This document shows, piece after piece, positions 1 through 13,060 of a stretch of DNA of 64,000 bases. The notes beneath the pieces were generated by a model. It worked only from the letters and a program-made list of their open reading frames with translations, did not search any database and was not told the DNA's origin. The DNA lies in contig LNAC01000348.1 in NCBI GenBank assembly GCA_002007465.1, positions 462,853 through 526,852 on the forward strand, read 5' to 3'. Origin of the DNA: Ailurus styani (Eukaryota > Chordata > Mammalia > Carnivora > Ailuridae). The position numbers were made by a program, and so were the translations under genes. Numbering within the stretch: position 1 is the stretch's first letter; each line of letters starts with the position of its first letter.

Positions 1-89
1 GCGTGAAAATCATGTGGAATTCTTAGGTCTTAGGAACCTACATGGAAACAGACAAGCCTATGCCGATGTGTCATTATGATGGAAAGTCC

Positions 90-645
90 ATAGTGGACAT
101 TAGGATTCACTCTTGCTGAAAACATACATTTTCAGTTCCTTTGGGTAAACACCATGGATCTCAGTTGCTCAATTATATGGTAAGAGTATGTTTAGTTTTG
201 TAGGAAACCATCAAACTGTCTACCAAGGTAGCTGTAACAGTTTGCATTACCCCAGCAGTGAATGAGAGTTCCTGTTACTCCGCACCCTGGTCAGCATTTG
301 GTGGTATCAGTGTTTTGGATTTCAGCTGATCTAAGAGGTATGCCATGCTATCCCGTTCTGTTTTTAATTTGCCTTTTCCTGATGACATATGATACAGAAC
401 GTCTTTCGTATGCTTATTTGCCATCTGTATATCTTCTTTGGTGAGGTGTCTGTTAAGGTCTTTAACTCGTTTTTTAAATTGTTGAGTGTGGTTTTTTTAC
501 TGATGAGTTTTAAAAAATCTTTGTATGTTTTGGGTAACAGTCATTTCTCAGATGTCCCTTTTGCAAATACTTTCTTCCAGTCCGGGGCTTGTCTTCTCAT
601 TCTCTTGACACATCTTTTATTTGAATTTGTGCCTCTAACAATCTT
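90..645 (-). mobile_element. L1 fragment, antisense, old
   Basis: The + strand carries the reverse complement of L1 ORF2 3' sequence, including the typical 'cttctttggtgaggtgtctg' segment and the run on 'ttgtatgttttgggtaacag'. It is heavily worn. The ends are approximate. Confidence 0.7.
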
Positions 646-1177
646 TGTATAAGAACAGAAACAACATTCAGTAATTTTGTTCACTTAACTCATAAATAGA
701 ACCTTAAGTTGTCCTAAACGGACATAATTAATTAAGTTCTTTAAATCCCTGAAACCAGGTAAAAATTTAGTATATCACAGTCTTTTAAATATTCCAAATG
801 ACAACACAGCAGTCTTGCAAGGACTGATAAGGACTTTCTAAACTTCCTGATCATTTAACTAAATCCTCTTAAGCACTTAAACTTATTAGCCCTGAAAATA
901 TAATAATTCAGAATTATTAATGGAGTAGATCAAGTTATCTTATACATTTGAAAATAATTTGCAATCAAATTAGGTTATGCTTTTCAAATTAAAATCATAA
1001 GTGTACCAGCAAATAAATATTTACATTCAAATCACAAAAGCAATTGTGAGATTATCTTAACTATGTCTTTGATATTTCCCTTAAGGATTTTAAATAGTTA
1101 ATAATAAACATGTTGCTTATCCCAAGGTTACACATCTTATTCATAAATTTACCAAAAAAGCATTGATACTATATTTC

Positions 1178-1410
1178 TTTGCTGGGGCTGCCATGACAAC
1201 GTACCACAGACTGGGTGACTTAAACAGCAGAAACGTATTTCCTCACAGTTCTAGGGATTAGAAGTCTGAGACAAGGTTGGTTTCTTTTGAGGGCTGTGAG
1301 GGAAAATCCATGCCTCTTCCCCACTTTCTACTAGTTCCCTGGCAATCCTCAGTGATCCCCAGACTGCAGATGCCTCACCTTGACTTCTGTCTTCTCCTTC
1401 TTCACATGGC
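1178..1410. repeat. Interspersed repeat, copy 1 of 3 in window
   Basis: Shares a backbone with 27441-27806 and 33569-33950: 'accacagactgggtgacttaa', then 'ctcacagttctaggg.tagaagtc', then 'ttggtttctttt'. I recognise this as a common mammalian repeat but do not name the family. Confidence 0.55.
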
Positions 1411-1412
1411 AG

Positions 1413-1535
1413 GGGGCTTCTGGGTGGCTCAGTCAGTAAAGCATGCGATTCTTGATCTCAGGGTTATAAGGGTTATGAGTTTGAGCACCACACTGGGTGT
1501 AGAGATTACTTAAAAGTAAAAATCTGAAAAAAAAA
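1413..1535 (+). mobile_element. tRNA-type CAN-SINE, short form, sense
   Basis: Head 'gggcttctgggtggctcag', body 'cttgatctcagggttat...ttgagcaccacactgggtgtagagattact', A-rich end. It lacks the CT-rich stretch of the full-length type and is diverged. Confidence 0.75.
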
Positions 1536-1554
1536 TTCTTCTGCACATGACATT

Positions 1555-2312
1555 CTCCATGGGAAGAGTTCTCGCACTCTTACCTTGTGATCCAGCAATC
1601 AAGGTCCTTGGTATTTACCCAAAGGAACTGAAAATGTAAGTCCACACAAAAACCTGTTCACTAGTGTTTGCAGAAGCTTTATTCATAATTGCCAAAACTT
1701 GAAGTGACTGTGATGTCAAGTTCAGTGGGTGAGCAGATAAATAAATTATGGTATATCCCAACAATGGGGTATTATTCAGCACTAAAAAGAAATAGGCTAT
1801 CAAGCCATTAAAGACATGGAGGAATCTTAAATGCACATTACTGAATGAAAGAAGCTAATCTGAAAGGGCTGTATACTGTAGGATTTCAACTATATGACAT
1901 TCTGGAAAAGGCACAACTATGGAAACAGTAAAAGACCAGTGGTGGTTAGAGGTTATGAGAAAGAGAGATGAATAGGCAGAGCACAGAGAACTTTTAGGGC
2001 AATGGAAATATCGTATATAATACGATAATGGTAGAAATGTGTCATTATACTTTTGTAAAAATCCAGAGAATGTACAACACCAAGAATGAACTCTAACATA
2101 AACTGTGGACTTCGAGTGATAATGATGTGTCAGTGTAGGTTCATTGATTTTGACATATGTGATCGCTCTAATGTAGGATGTTGATAGTGTGGGAAGCTGT
2201 GTGTGCAGAGTAGAGAGGATAGGGACTAAATAGGAATTGTGCATTTTCCACTTACTTTTGTTGTGAACCTAAAACTAGTCTAAAAATAAAGTTTATTAAT
2301 TTTGATAAAACT
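1555..2312 (+). mobile_element. L1 3' end, sense, old
   Basis: Carries the ORF2 C-terminal coding region ('gatccagcaatc', 'aatggggtattattcagc') followed by 3'-UTR sequence and an A-rich end near 2312. No intact frame. Confidence 0.75.
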
Positions 2313-2423
2313 ATAATAAAATACAGAAAGTAGAAATGATCCATATAGAAATTCAGTATAGGAAATGATCCATGCCCTTTGGTTCTAGGAACATGTGAAG
2401 TACTTAAGAGCAGAAATTATTCT

Positions 2424-2606
2424 CTTTTTTTTTAAAGGTTTTATTTATTTATTTGACAGAGAGGGAACACAAGCAGGGGGAGTGGGAGAGGAAGTTTCAG
2501 GCTTCCCACTGAGCAGGGAACCCGATTCGGGGCTCGATCCCAGGATCCTGGGATCATAACCTAAGCCGAAGGCAGACACTTAATGACTGAGCCACCCAGG
2601 CACTCC
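2424..2606 (-). mobile_element. CAN-SINE, antisense
   Basis: T-rich start, 'gattttatttatttatttgacagagag'-like tail and 'gagccacccaggc' head on the + strand. It is flanked by an exact 18-bp target-site duplication (aagagcagaaattattct at 2406-2423 and 2607-2624), so it is fairly recent. Confidence 0.93.
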
Positions 2607-2680
2607 AAGAGCAGAAATTATTCTTATTTATTGGCATATACCCGCTATCTCACATAATGCTTAATAGCCAACAGATGATG

Positions 2681-2715
2681 GTTGAATGAATGAATGGATG
2701 GGTGGATGATTGAAT
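2681..2715. repeat. GAAT/GGAT simple repeat
   Basis: Short imperfect tetranucleotide run 'gaatgaatgaatggatgggtggatga'. Confidence 0.7.
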
Positions 2716-4009
2716 ACACTTCTGGAAGAGGAAGAGTCCTTCTAACAGAATTCTTTTGCCTTGGACAGATTAACTCAGTGTAGAGAGGAAAGTGACCTTG
2801 CCCATACAATTAGTTTTGGGTTGCCGTCTGCATAGCAACAAACACAGAGCAGAGCAGAAATGTTCAGAGCAGCAGTGGATAGACTGGAGCTTGACACATC
2901 AGAAGAGTGAATTTCTGACTCTCCAGCAAACCAGAACTCTCTTTGTCCTTGAAGATAAAGCAAAAGCAACAGCAGTCCAGCCTCCCCAAGTACAGACAAA
3001 GCTATATAGCAGGAGGTGGAGTAGGTGGAGGTAATGGTGAATGTTTTCCAGACTCTGGAGAGCACACTTTTCCTGCAAGCCACTCTTCCTCTGTGGGAAG
3101 GTATAGCGCATTCAATGGGCTGGGAATCAGGATTCAAATTTCAGTTCATTCCAAGTCCATGGAAAGTTGTTAGGTTGCCTTGGTAGCTTTATATGGAAAA
3201 ATGTTCTTTTGCTTATTATTGTTAACTATCAAACAAAAATTGTTTTGGATTCTTTGGGGTGACCAGCATTGGAGATGATTAGTCTTTGTGCCATGAATAA
3301 CCCAAGTGCTTGGTCAAGGTCATACCTATACCTGAGGTCAGTCCCCATCAATCTAGCTGCCAAGCCAAACTGAGCCAGGGCCCTGATTTTTTGCCTCCAA
3401 CTTTAATCCAAATGAATATTGTAATTATAGGATATCAAGGAGAGCCCCAGACTAGAAGGATTATGTAGTCCTTCTTATAACCAGTTGAATAACAATTGAA
3501 TGTTGATTGATTCAGCATGTAATTCTCTATAATGGATCTCTAAATACTGGTAAAATATGACTTTGGAGCTTACACATCTGAACTTTCTTGTCCCTGATTG
3601 ACAAACACACAAAGTGTCGAAGGAACATAGTTTTCAACAATCTATTTATGGAGTATTCCTGGTGTAGATTATCCATAAAGTCTATAGTTTCCTCAAGAAA
3701 AATAGAGCAAGATGTTGGATGCTCTATTTAATTCTCCACCTGCCGTCGAAGCCCACGCTGGTTGCTTCTTTACAAATTATGCATATTACAAATGGAAATT
3801 CCTTACCAGGAGAATTTTCATAGAAAAGTGCTTCACATCCAGCCCATCAGCGTATTTATTGCTCTGCTTCCAAAATACTCCCCAGTCCATCTACTGCTTT
3901 CTGTCTCCACCACTGTTCTAGTCCAAGGCACCACCTCTCCCAGCCTCCTACCCATTCTACTTTTCTGTCTGCCCCATCCGTTCATTTCCACGTCCTGGCA
4001 GAGTCATGT

Positions 4010-4567
4010 TTAAAATATCACAGCTGCCTACTTTAAAATCTCTAGTGGCTTTCCACGGCCATTCAAATGAAACTCACCCTTTCTGGTGGCCCAGGAGGGC
4101 CTGGCTGGTCTTGCCCAAGCTCACCTCCCTGGCCCCTAACACACCCACATCCCTGCCCCTTACTTGCTGTCCTCCAGCCCCACTCTGACCTTCTTTCCGC
4201 AAAGCAGGACCTTGCCCTTGCTGTACCCTCTGCCTAGAACAGTCGGATTCCAGTTCTCTTCCTGGCTGACTCCCTTGTCATTCAGGCCTCTGCTTCCCAA
4301 AGGACGGTCTTCTCTAACCTCCCCAACTCAAAAGCCCCTCCCTGCCCTTCCCAGTCACTCTCCCTCCTCTACATCTTATTTCCTTCATAGCCCATCTTGT
4401 TACTGAAAATGTCATGTTTGTCTCTTTGTTTTTTTTCTTAATGTCGGCCTTCTCACTGCCTCAACACCCCAAGGAAACAAATGTCTTCGTCCTGCCTCTG
4501 CTGAATCCCCTGTGACTAGAGGAGGGCCTGGCACAAAATATATGTTGCATCAGATAAGTGAATACAT
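4010..4567 (+). mobile_element. L2 LINE 3' end, sense, ancient
   Basis: Follows the L2 3' pattern: pyrimidine-rich 'ctctgcctagaacagt', 'ccttcatagc', and finally 'gagggcctggcacaaaatatatgttgcatcaga.aagtgaata', the worn form of 'gcctggcacatagtaggcactcaataaat'. Confidence 0.65.
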
Positions 4568-5464
4568 AGATAGATGCAGATATGTCTATTTATTCAATAA
4601 ATATATTTATTTTAATGTTTATATATTTGTCTATATTCATATATATGTTGTACATGAATGAATAAATATCCCTGAAGATTTTATTCATATCCAGTTTTTA
4701 TCACAACTTGGAATGTTGGAGCAGATGGGATAATCATTTCTGGTAAGTGTAGGAGCTGGGTTAGAATCAAGGCAGCAACATAAGACAGCAATAAAGGATT
4801 TTATCCCTTTCCTATACCTTACTGTGCCTTGAACATAGTTGGAATGACACCTACGATAACCATAGTCTCCATGGCAAAATGCCTCCAGTTGCCTACAAAA
4901 AGAGTTGTGGGTGTGTGTGTGTTTCTGAATGTATTTTGATGTACTTTATTTAAAAGGGTTTTACCACTATAAACTCTAAGCTGTAGTCCAAAGTTCTCGT
5001 GCCTATACTTAAATCACACATATCCTTTGATTTTGGTGCTGAGATCTTTGGATTTCTCTTTCCTCACTCTCATTTATCCACACATATAATGTCACTTTTA
5101 AGATGGCCTCAAGGGAAATGAACATCTGGAAGTGACCACATTAAGTTCTGAAGTGAAGTTTCACATAGATAGTTGATCTGTGGCCTAAGGAATTCAATTA
5201 TTTCTATTTCCTCTAAGGGGAACTCCTCCTTTCTCTTTTTCGCTCATATTTGCATTCATAAAATACTTTTTTAGCACTCATTGGCTAACAGGCACCATGC
5301 TCACCTCTCATATTAAAATAACTAAGGAGACTGAACCTACCTGGATCTCATAGTCGGACATCATCATCTGTGGAATGACCTTATGTTGGAGCCTTAGGAA
5401 TCTTCCCCACTCTCTCTCCAGCCATCGCCACTGCCTTCTGTACTCCAAGGGAGAGTGATGCTAA

Positions 5465-5659
<195 letters not shown>

Positions 5660-5678
5660 TAATGAAATACTATAAGTG

Positions 5679-5885
5679 GGGCGCCTGGGTGGCTCAGTGG
5701 GTTAATGCCTCTGCTTTCGGCTCAGGTCATGATCTCAGGGTCCTGGGATCGAGGCCCACATCGGGCTCCCTGCTCAGCGGGGAGCCTGCTTCCCCCTCTC
5801 TCTCTCTGCCTGCCTCTCTGCCTCCTTGTGATCTCTCTCCCTCTGTGAAATAAATAAATAAAATCTTTAAAAAAAAAAAAAAAAA
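5679..5885 (+). mobile_element. CAN-SINE, sense, young
   Basis: Complete element from 'gggcgcctgggtggctcag' to a long A tail, flanked by an exact 15-bp duplication (gaaatactataagtg at 5664-5678 and 5886-5900). It lies 66 bases past the donor of window exon 1. Confidence 0.97.
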
Positions 5886-6475
5886 GAAATACTATAAGTG
5901 TCTCATAAAGATAATCTCAAGCAGTTGTACTTATCTGGAATCCTAAAAAAAGAATACTCCAAATCAATTTGCATAAAATGAAGTTTTTAAAGGCCAATAT
6001 TTGAAACAGATCTTCATGCCTACAAATTAGCTGATTACTGTAGAGAACTTTTCTAAAGACTGGGCTTTCATCACTATTTTTTTAGGAGCTGTTTACATTT
6101 CAATGTAAAAACAGAAAATGTCACTAAAATTTAGTAAACTGATCTGAAAAGAGTAAAAGTTATTTTATAGATTTAGCATCTATATTATTTTATAAGTAAT
6201 AAAGACTTGTATAATTATTTTCATACCGGGTGGTTTTTATACTCATCCTGGGTTGACTGATTTTGTGATTATTTTCTATATAAGAAAAGTACATCATGGT
6301 ATCTGCTTCAAATCAATTTTTTCTCTAACTAGCAAAGTTTGATGAATTATTCCAATAACTTAAGGTTTCCCACTGATCTTGTGGTGGCATAGCTTTTTTA
6401 CTTAGAATATACACTTTTTTTTAAATTTTTAATATGGTCATAAGCCCCCATAATTCCAGATTTGTTAGAAGTTTC

Positions 6476-6680
6476 TTTTTTTTTTTTTTTAAGATTTTAT
6501 TTATTTATTTGACAGAGAGAGAGAGAGATCACAAGTAGGCAGAGAGGCAGGCAGAGAGAGAGGAGGAAGCAGGCTCCCTGCCGAGCAGAGAGCCCGATGT
6601 GGGCCTCGATCCCAGGACCCTGAGATCATGACCTGAGCCGAAGGCAGAGGCTTTAAACCGCTGAGCCACCCAGGCGCCCT
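6476..6680 (-). mobile_element. CAN-SINE, antisense, young
   Basis: Complete antisense element. The target-site duplication gttagaagtttc / gttagacgtttc (6464-6475, 6681-6692) differs at one base. Confidence 0.95.
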
Positions 6681-6990
6681 GTTAGACGTTTCATTCATAA
6701 CTTAGGGAATATGATATAAATGTTTATCTATATATATATATATTTTAATTTATACTTAGTGAGGAACAGGATGAAATCCTTTAGGGTAATTTCAGAGAAC
6801 CAGATGCCAAGCATCCTGGCCTGGACCTGTCCCCAGATCCCTATCATCTCCATCCTGCCATGTCTCTGGGACCAGCTGGGTAATACAGCAGGATTGAGTT
6901 TGGCGTATAATGATTGGCATGGACCTGGGAACCTGTTCTGATTTTTCTTATATAAATAAAGTTAATTGGCACAGAAGGTATTAGACTGAT

Positions 6991-6992
6991 AT

Positions 6993-7031
<39 letters not shown>

Positions 7032-7034
7032 TTT
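6991..7034. repeat. (ATTT)11 microsatellite
   Basis: Forty-four bases of uninterrupted ATTT, a candidate length-variable locus. Confidence 0.97.
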
Positions 7035-9136
7035 TCTGAGCTCTGGAGCTCCTCCAGCCCACGGTGAGCTGGGCCTCCTTTTAGCCATAAATCCCAGGCT
7101 GACCCTTCGTTCAGGAAATCTAGTAGTTTTGGGCACCCATGAGCCAGTAGCTCCGAGCTGATCTGTAGCTCCCAGCAGTCCTCAGTTATCAGAAGTGAAA
7201 AAATAGAAAACTCCAATGATAGATTCAAGTCTCACCATTGATTATAACTAGAAAAGTTATCAGCAGTGAATAGAATGATTTACAGTAGAGCTGTGTTGTA
7301 GATATGCGTATACTTAGAAACTACCAAACTAAGAAATGACTTTGATACGTGAGAACCTTTTTCTGTTTAGAAGGAGACAGTCATATGGGTCACAGAAGGT
7401 TAATGTTAGTATGAATATAGGTAAAATTAATTAAAGCACTTTCTGGAATAGCCATTCATGGAAAATAGAAATTTTGCTGACTTACTTAAAATAGTGCATA
7501 ATTAATTGCAAGGAATTATCTCCAAACCAAGGCCATGTTTCCTGATGGTTTTACAGGTGCTTTGTTTCAATCAGGTACCTGTTCTATCTACTCTATCCTA
7601 TAAATATCTCTCAAAACTGACCAGTTCTCTTTATCTCCATTATCATCATTCTCACTGAAGACAATATCACCTCTCACCTGAGCTAAGTGACCTCCCAGTT
7701 GTTCCTTCTACATCAGTTCTTGAACTTTTCCAGGCATTCTCCACAGTTCACTCAGAAACCACTTAATGCATATATCAGTAGGTTCTCTCAATCTCCCTCT
7801 CCCCCTCCTTGTTCTTCTGTCCCTCCCTCTCCCTCTTCTCCTTCTATCTTCCCACTTAAATTTCTTGATTAGTTTCCCATTCCTTCTGGATAAAATGATC
7901 AAAACTAGGAGTTTGTCTTACAAGGTACTATACTTAGTAATATATTCCCAGGTAGAATACTTGTCATGTAGTAGACAGTCAATAAATATACATCAAATGA
8001 ATGAACAATGTAGGAATAGAAATAGACATATTAATCAATGGGAGACACTATTCAGAAACAGATCAAAGTAGAATTGCCAGAAATGGCATTACAAATTATT
8101 AGGAAATCAGTGACGTAGGGACAGCGAACTGGCTAGCCATTTGGGGGAAAAGTTTGAATTCTTCTCATATACCATATACCAAAATAAATTCCAAAGCTGT
8201 ATCAATTTAAGTGCAAAAAATCATAAAAGTACAAGACAAAGCACATTTTTATAATTCTGAGATGAGAAAAGACTTGAAGGATTATATGTGCAGAAAAGCA
8301 AAAGCAGAAAGGATTTTTTAATGAATATTTGGCTAGATAAAAATTAAAAACTCTTTCATACTAACAATAGAAAAATAAATGAAATTACAATACAAGTGAA
8401 AAATGAGAGAAAATATTTCCAACATAGATATAAGCAACATGTGTGAGCTATAAAGAGCTCTTCTAAGCTGATTAGGAAAAGATAAATATATCAATGACAA
8501 AAGGCAATTTATAAAATAAAACCATAAATTACTAATAAAAATATGAAGAGGAGAAAGTGTTTAATTTCACTAGGCATCAGTTAAAAACAAATTGAAAAAC
8601 AAAGACTTTTTTCCTATCAGATTGGTCATTTTCAAAAATAATAATCGGTGGTGTATGTGAAATTGCATTGAAACTATTGGTTTTTTACTTGGCAGATAAT
8701 AACTGGTTGAAAGTTTCTGAAGAGCAGCTAAATAGTATATATCAAAAGGCTTAAATATGTTTATATACTCTGGATGAGTTGCTGAATGTAGGCACTTTAT
8801 GTTAAGACAATAATACAAAACAGGAACACAGTTTCATGCCCCAAATATTTATCCCAGCATTCTTTACAGTTATGAACATATGGAAATGACCTGAACATCC
8901 AACAGTTTAAAAATTATTGATATATTATGATATAGAGCAGAATATTATATAGCAAATTAAAATCATTTACAAGCAATATCTAACAAAATGAGACGTGCTT
9001 AAGGTATTTTATTAAGATGAATGTATGTGCAGAATAACAGCAATAAACATGCCTAAAAGGAAAGAAATGCAGAATGTTAACTTCAAAGGTAAGATTTCTG
9101 CAGTGAGTTTGTGTTACTTCTGCAGTCTGGAAAATT

Positions 9137-9336
9137 TTTTTTTTTTCAATTTTTAAATTTTATTTGTTTGTCAGAGAGAGAGCACAACCAGGGGGAACGC
9201 CAGGCAGAGCAGGCAGAGAGAGAAGCAGGCTTCCCACTGAGCAAGGAACTCAGTGTAGGACTCGATCGCAGGACCCTGGGATCATGACCTGACCTGAAAG
9301 CAGACGCTTAACCAACTGAGCTACCCAGCCGTCCCT
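9137..9336 (-). mobile_element. CAN-SINE, antisense, older
   Basis: The + strand shows a T-rich start, 'attttatttgtttgtcagagag', 'ctcgatcgcaggaccctgggatcatgacctga' and 'gagctacccagccgtccc'. Several bases differ from the young copies; ends approximate. Confidence 0.88.
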
Positions 9337-10167
9337 GAAAAAAAATATTTAAGTAATGTTCAATGATCCTAGCCACATAGCAAGAAATAACTCATCCCAA
9401 ATGCTAAAAGTAAATTCAAAATGTTGAAAATAATTTGAAAGAACATCTGATTTTAAAAAATAGTCTCTCATGTAATAGTTTGGGTTAAAGATGTTTATTA
9501 TATTCAAAAATGAGTTTTCTTCACTGAATTTAAATATTTATTAAAAATTCCCTGTGATGTTTAATTATCATTAAATATAAATAAAGGTTCCAGGCATCCC
9601 ATTTGAACAAACTTTACTCATTGAAATGTGTAACTGAGAAGTAGTAGTATGATAAAAAATATATATATGTATGTCAAGATAAGGTTTATGCTTTTTTGGT
9701 TAAATATTGCAGAAGTTACATAAAACACATTTGTTTGGGTGTATCCCTGAAGTCTAAGCAATCTTCCAATTGATTTCTGCATTTTGAAAATGTGTATCTA
9801 ATAATAGTATCAAAATTATCCCAAAGCTATTCATTATGCTTTTAAATTATTTAACGTAATTCAGGGAAATTATGTTTGGCGTTACATAAACAACCACTGG
9901 CTCGTGCAAATGTTTTTCCCTCTGTCAGCCAGTTCAGTCTGGGTTGTATTGTATTATATGGCAGCCTACATTTGACCACTCAAGTAGAGAAAAATGATCA
10001 ACAAGAGCCAGGACTACTACTGCACAGGAACTTAGTTTTACATTATGAAGTCTTCCCATATTTATTTCATGTCTTTGGAAGAAGGTAAACTGAGACATTT
10101 TCATTCTATGGGCAGTGACTCCATGGCCATGATTTTTTCTAACAACACATCTGTTTACTTCTTTCAG

Positions 10168-10378
10168 CTGCTTCTCTGCTTTGCATTCAGGCAGATGAGC
10201 TCCAAGAAGCTCTCACCTCCCACTGTGTGGTCACTAGAGGAGAAACCATCATACAACCCAATACTGTAGAAAAAGCCTCTGATGTCCGAGACGCTATGGC
10301 AAAAACTTTATATGGGCGTCTCTTTAGTTGGATAGTGAATCGTATCAACAGCTTGCTGAAGCATGGCACCTCACTAAG
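10168..10378 (+). CDS. MYO3A: MYO3A window exon 2: motor, upper 50-kDa segment before switch II
   Basis: 211 nt between 'ctttcag' and 'gtaaaa'. The frame joins exon 1 and continues [16 protein letters not shown], then the long helix with the motif [17 protein letters not shown] (family: 'rDalaKalYsrLFdwlv'). It ends with two bases of a serine codon. A second AG at 10189-10190 would remove 23 nt and break the frame, so the first AG is chosen. Confidence 0.94.
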
Positions 10379-10630
10379 GTAAAATTTCTATGGAGACATT
10401 TTTTCCCAAATGTCAGGTGATGCAAATCTATTTTCAAATTTACTGATTGATATAGGAGCCCCTCTGAGGTTGTTCTTAATTGTTATCTTGTCATTATTAA
10501 AGTTCTCTTTCAGTAGATCTGCTTTATTTCCTAGTAGCACTTTATTGGGCTAGTTAGCTATAAGATTTTTAAAGTGCTGGGACATAAAAACTGTAGCAAC
10601 ATGAACAAACATAGTAGAAAGTGAATTTTT

Positions 10631-10823
10631 TTAAAGATTTTATTTATTTATTTGACACACAGAGAGATCAGATCACAAGTAGGCAGAGAGGCAGGCAGAG
10701 AGAGGGGAGGAAGCAGATTCCCTGCCGAGCAGAGAGCCCAATGCGGGGCTCGATCCCAGGACCCTGAGATCATGACCTGAGCCGAAGGCAGAGGCTTTAA
10801 CCCACTGAGCCACCCAGGCGCCC
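10631..10823 (-). mobile_element. CAN-SINE, antisense, young
   Basis: Exact 16-bp duplication tagaaagtgaattttt at 10615-10630 and 10824-10839. It lies 252 bases past the donor of window exon 2. Confidence 0.97.
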
Positions 10824-11159
10824 TAGAAAGTGAATTTTTAATGTGACATCTTATCCTTGTATATGTTCTTTTAATAAGAGAGTATATTGTGAAGTACATA
10901 CCACTTGATACTTTCATAAAATGTCATTTTAGCAGGGGGTTTTTTATGTTTTCTTTGTTCTAAGGGATCAATTAAATCTTGAAGGCAAAGGAAAACTTTC
11001 TCTTTATATTTTAACTCACTGAAATTCTGTAAGTGTAGGTCTTATGACCTATAATGAAATTTGGCTCAGAAATGCTCTAAATAAATAATAAATGATAGAG
11101 CATATATGTGAACGATAATGTTATCTGACCATAAGTCTATGCCCTCATCTTAGAAGTAA

Positions 11160-11240
11160 AGAATCACAGCCACCATTAACTGAGTGCTGTCTATGTACCA
11201 AGCATTGTACGTAGATTTAAGTCCTTACATTTACAACTAA
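11160..11240 (+). mobile_element. MIR-like fragment
   Basis: 'taactgagtgctgtctatgtaccaagcattgtacgtagattta' matches the general MIR pattern 'gagcacttactatgtgccaggcactgttc'. Worn. Confidence 0.5.
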
Positions 11241-11934
11241 AACTTTGTTCTGCCACAAATTGTACAATCTGTAGAAATTTGTATACGAAAAAATAATAAG
11301 ATAGTTGCCGATCTTGAGTCACCTTGCTCACATTTGCTTACTAAGCATAGAAGACCATTTTATATACATTTAAGGTGAGTAATTCACTCTCATTTTTCCA
11401 CTAAAATACATACCACACCATAGTATTATCCAAAGTGCCTAAAAGAGTGTCCATCATTCCTCCATTTTCTTAACTCTCTGTCCCTCAAAATTGCTTCTTG
11501 CCTCCCTGCTAAACTGTAGCCTATCTGGGTCTGCAAACTAAAATCCAATTTGCCCATTAGGATTTAACAGTCAAGATAGTTTGTATATTTATATGTAGCC
11601 ATCTGTAGGATCCCAAACTTTCAGATGAAAGTGGAAACATTCAAGAATTTTCAATATCGGTATGTTCCACAAACAACCACATTTTGTTAGTTATCATCTG
11701 CACATCTGGCCCCTAAGTGGTACCCGGAAGAATATGACTTCCAAACAGGCTATCTGCTGAAAATTCCCCTATAGCCTAGTCACTACTTAGTAACTTCTCT
11801 TTCCATACAATAAAGGAAGCTATCCAAATCTTAGATTTTTTAATTTTTTACACAATGTTTAAGAAACTAAAATAGAGTCATTCAAATAGTTTAGTTCAAT
11901 CTGGAAAGATTTACATTAAGATTTTAAAGAGCCT

Positions 11935-12075
11935 GCATTCTGTGCCAGGCTCTGCCGCTAACTTGTTGCGCAACCCGGGGCAAGTCACTGCCTTTCTGTG
12001 TGTCTTCTTCAGCCTGTTCAGTATAGGCATGGAATGACAAGTCAGTAGTCTTAACTGTTGGTAGGTATCTTGGAG
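11935..12075 (+). mobile_element. MIR fragment
   Basis: Contains 'gtgccaggctctgccgctaacttg' and 'ggcaagtcactgcctttctgtg', the MIR core ('cagctctgccacttactagctg..tgaccttgggcaagtcacttaacctct'). Confidence 0.7.
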
Positions 12076-12589
12076 CCTTTTAAGAATCTCTTGAAAACTA
12101 CATTCTTCCCTCCAAAATAAAAAATGGACATATTTCTAATACCCACCAAAATATGGCACATGATTATGATTCCAGACCCTTGACAGCAATTAACAGATCC
12201 CAGTTTAAGAATCCCTGGATGAGGTCACCTCTAAGGTCCTCCTGGTTCTAACACATTATTAGACAAGTTAAATATCTATATCATTGGGATCCTGTGGAAC
12301 AACAGTTTTTTTAAAGAATAATAATTTTGACTGAACCAGCATAAATTTCTCTTCATAAATAGGAATTTTCAGAAGTACTTGGATAGCTTTCCATTTGTCC
12401 ATCCCATCACCATGTTCTGGAACTTTGCATTCTAAGTTCAGTCAGTTCTTCCAAATACAGAGAGTATCCTTCACTTCCCAGCATGCAGCTGACGGTGGTC
12501 ATTTCCAAATCACTTCCTCACACAGCACTAAGAATTAACCTAGGCTACATAAATAGTGAGTACAGAGAGATGTTTGTACTCTCTCTCTC

Positions 12590-12706
12590 TCTCTTTTTTT
12601 TTTCAAGTAGGCTCCACACTGGGCTTAAACTCATGACCCTGAGATTAAGACCCGAGCTAAAACCAAGAGTCTGATACTCAACCAACTGAGCCACCCAGAC
12701 ATCCCT
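12590..12706 (-). mobile_element. tRNA-type CAN-SINE, short form, antisense
   Basis: On the + strand 'aagtaggctccacactgggcttaaactcatgaccctgag' then 'ccaactgagccacccagacatccc'. Preceded by a CT repeat (about 12580-12594). Confidence 0.8.
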
Positions 12707-12875
12707 ATTCTCTCCTTTTTAAAATGACATGAAAGTAACTTCACAATGCATATATTTCTTAGGGGAGGGGCAAACTTTTGACCAAGTATCTAACTTTTAA
12801 TGAACAGAGAGGTAACCCTTACGGAGGAACAGAAAAAGCATGCGTTTGGAATACTTAATTATAAAATAATTATTT

Positions 12876-13060
12876 AGGGTTCCTGGTTGGCTCAGTCGGT
12901 TGAGCATCTGCCTTCAGCTGAAGTCACAATCCTGGAGTCCTGGGATCGCCCCACATCAGGCTCCCCACTCAGCAGGGAGTCTGCTTCTCCCTCTGCCCCT
13001 CCCCCTGCTCATGCTCTCCCTCTCTCACTCTCTCTCTCAAATAAATACATAAAATCTTTT
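12876..13060 (+). mobile_element. CAN-SINE, sense, older subtype
   Basis: 'ggttcctggttggctcagtcggttgagcatctgcc' head, 'cctggagtcctgggatcgcccc', CT-rich region and AAATAAATACATAAAATC tail. Subtype differs from the 'cagtgggttaaagcc' group. Confidence 0.9.

Noticed and set aside
5679..5760. Possible functional tRNA gene in SINE heads
   Set aside because: The heads descend from tRNA-Lys and keep box A/B-like segments, but they are embedded in full SINEs with tails and do not form a full cloverleaf.
5677..5853. Open frame WVAQWVNASAFGSGHDLRVLGS and similar frames elsewhere
   Set aside because: These recurring peptides are translations of CAN-SINE heads in different copies, not coding sequence.
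6991..7034. Repeat array as a possible CRISPR-like structure
   Set aside because: It is a plain ATTT microsatellite without spacers; the organism is a mammal.
10168..10190. Alternative acceptor AG at 10189-10190 for exon 2
   Set aside because: Using it would drop 23 nt and break the frame with exon 1; the first acceptor restores the known motor sequence.
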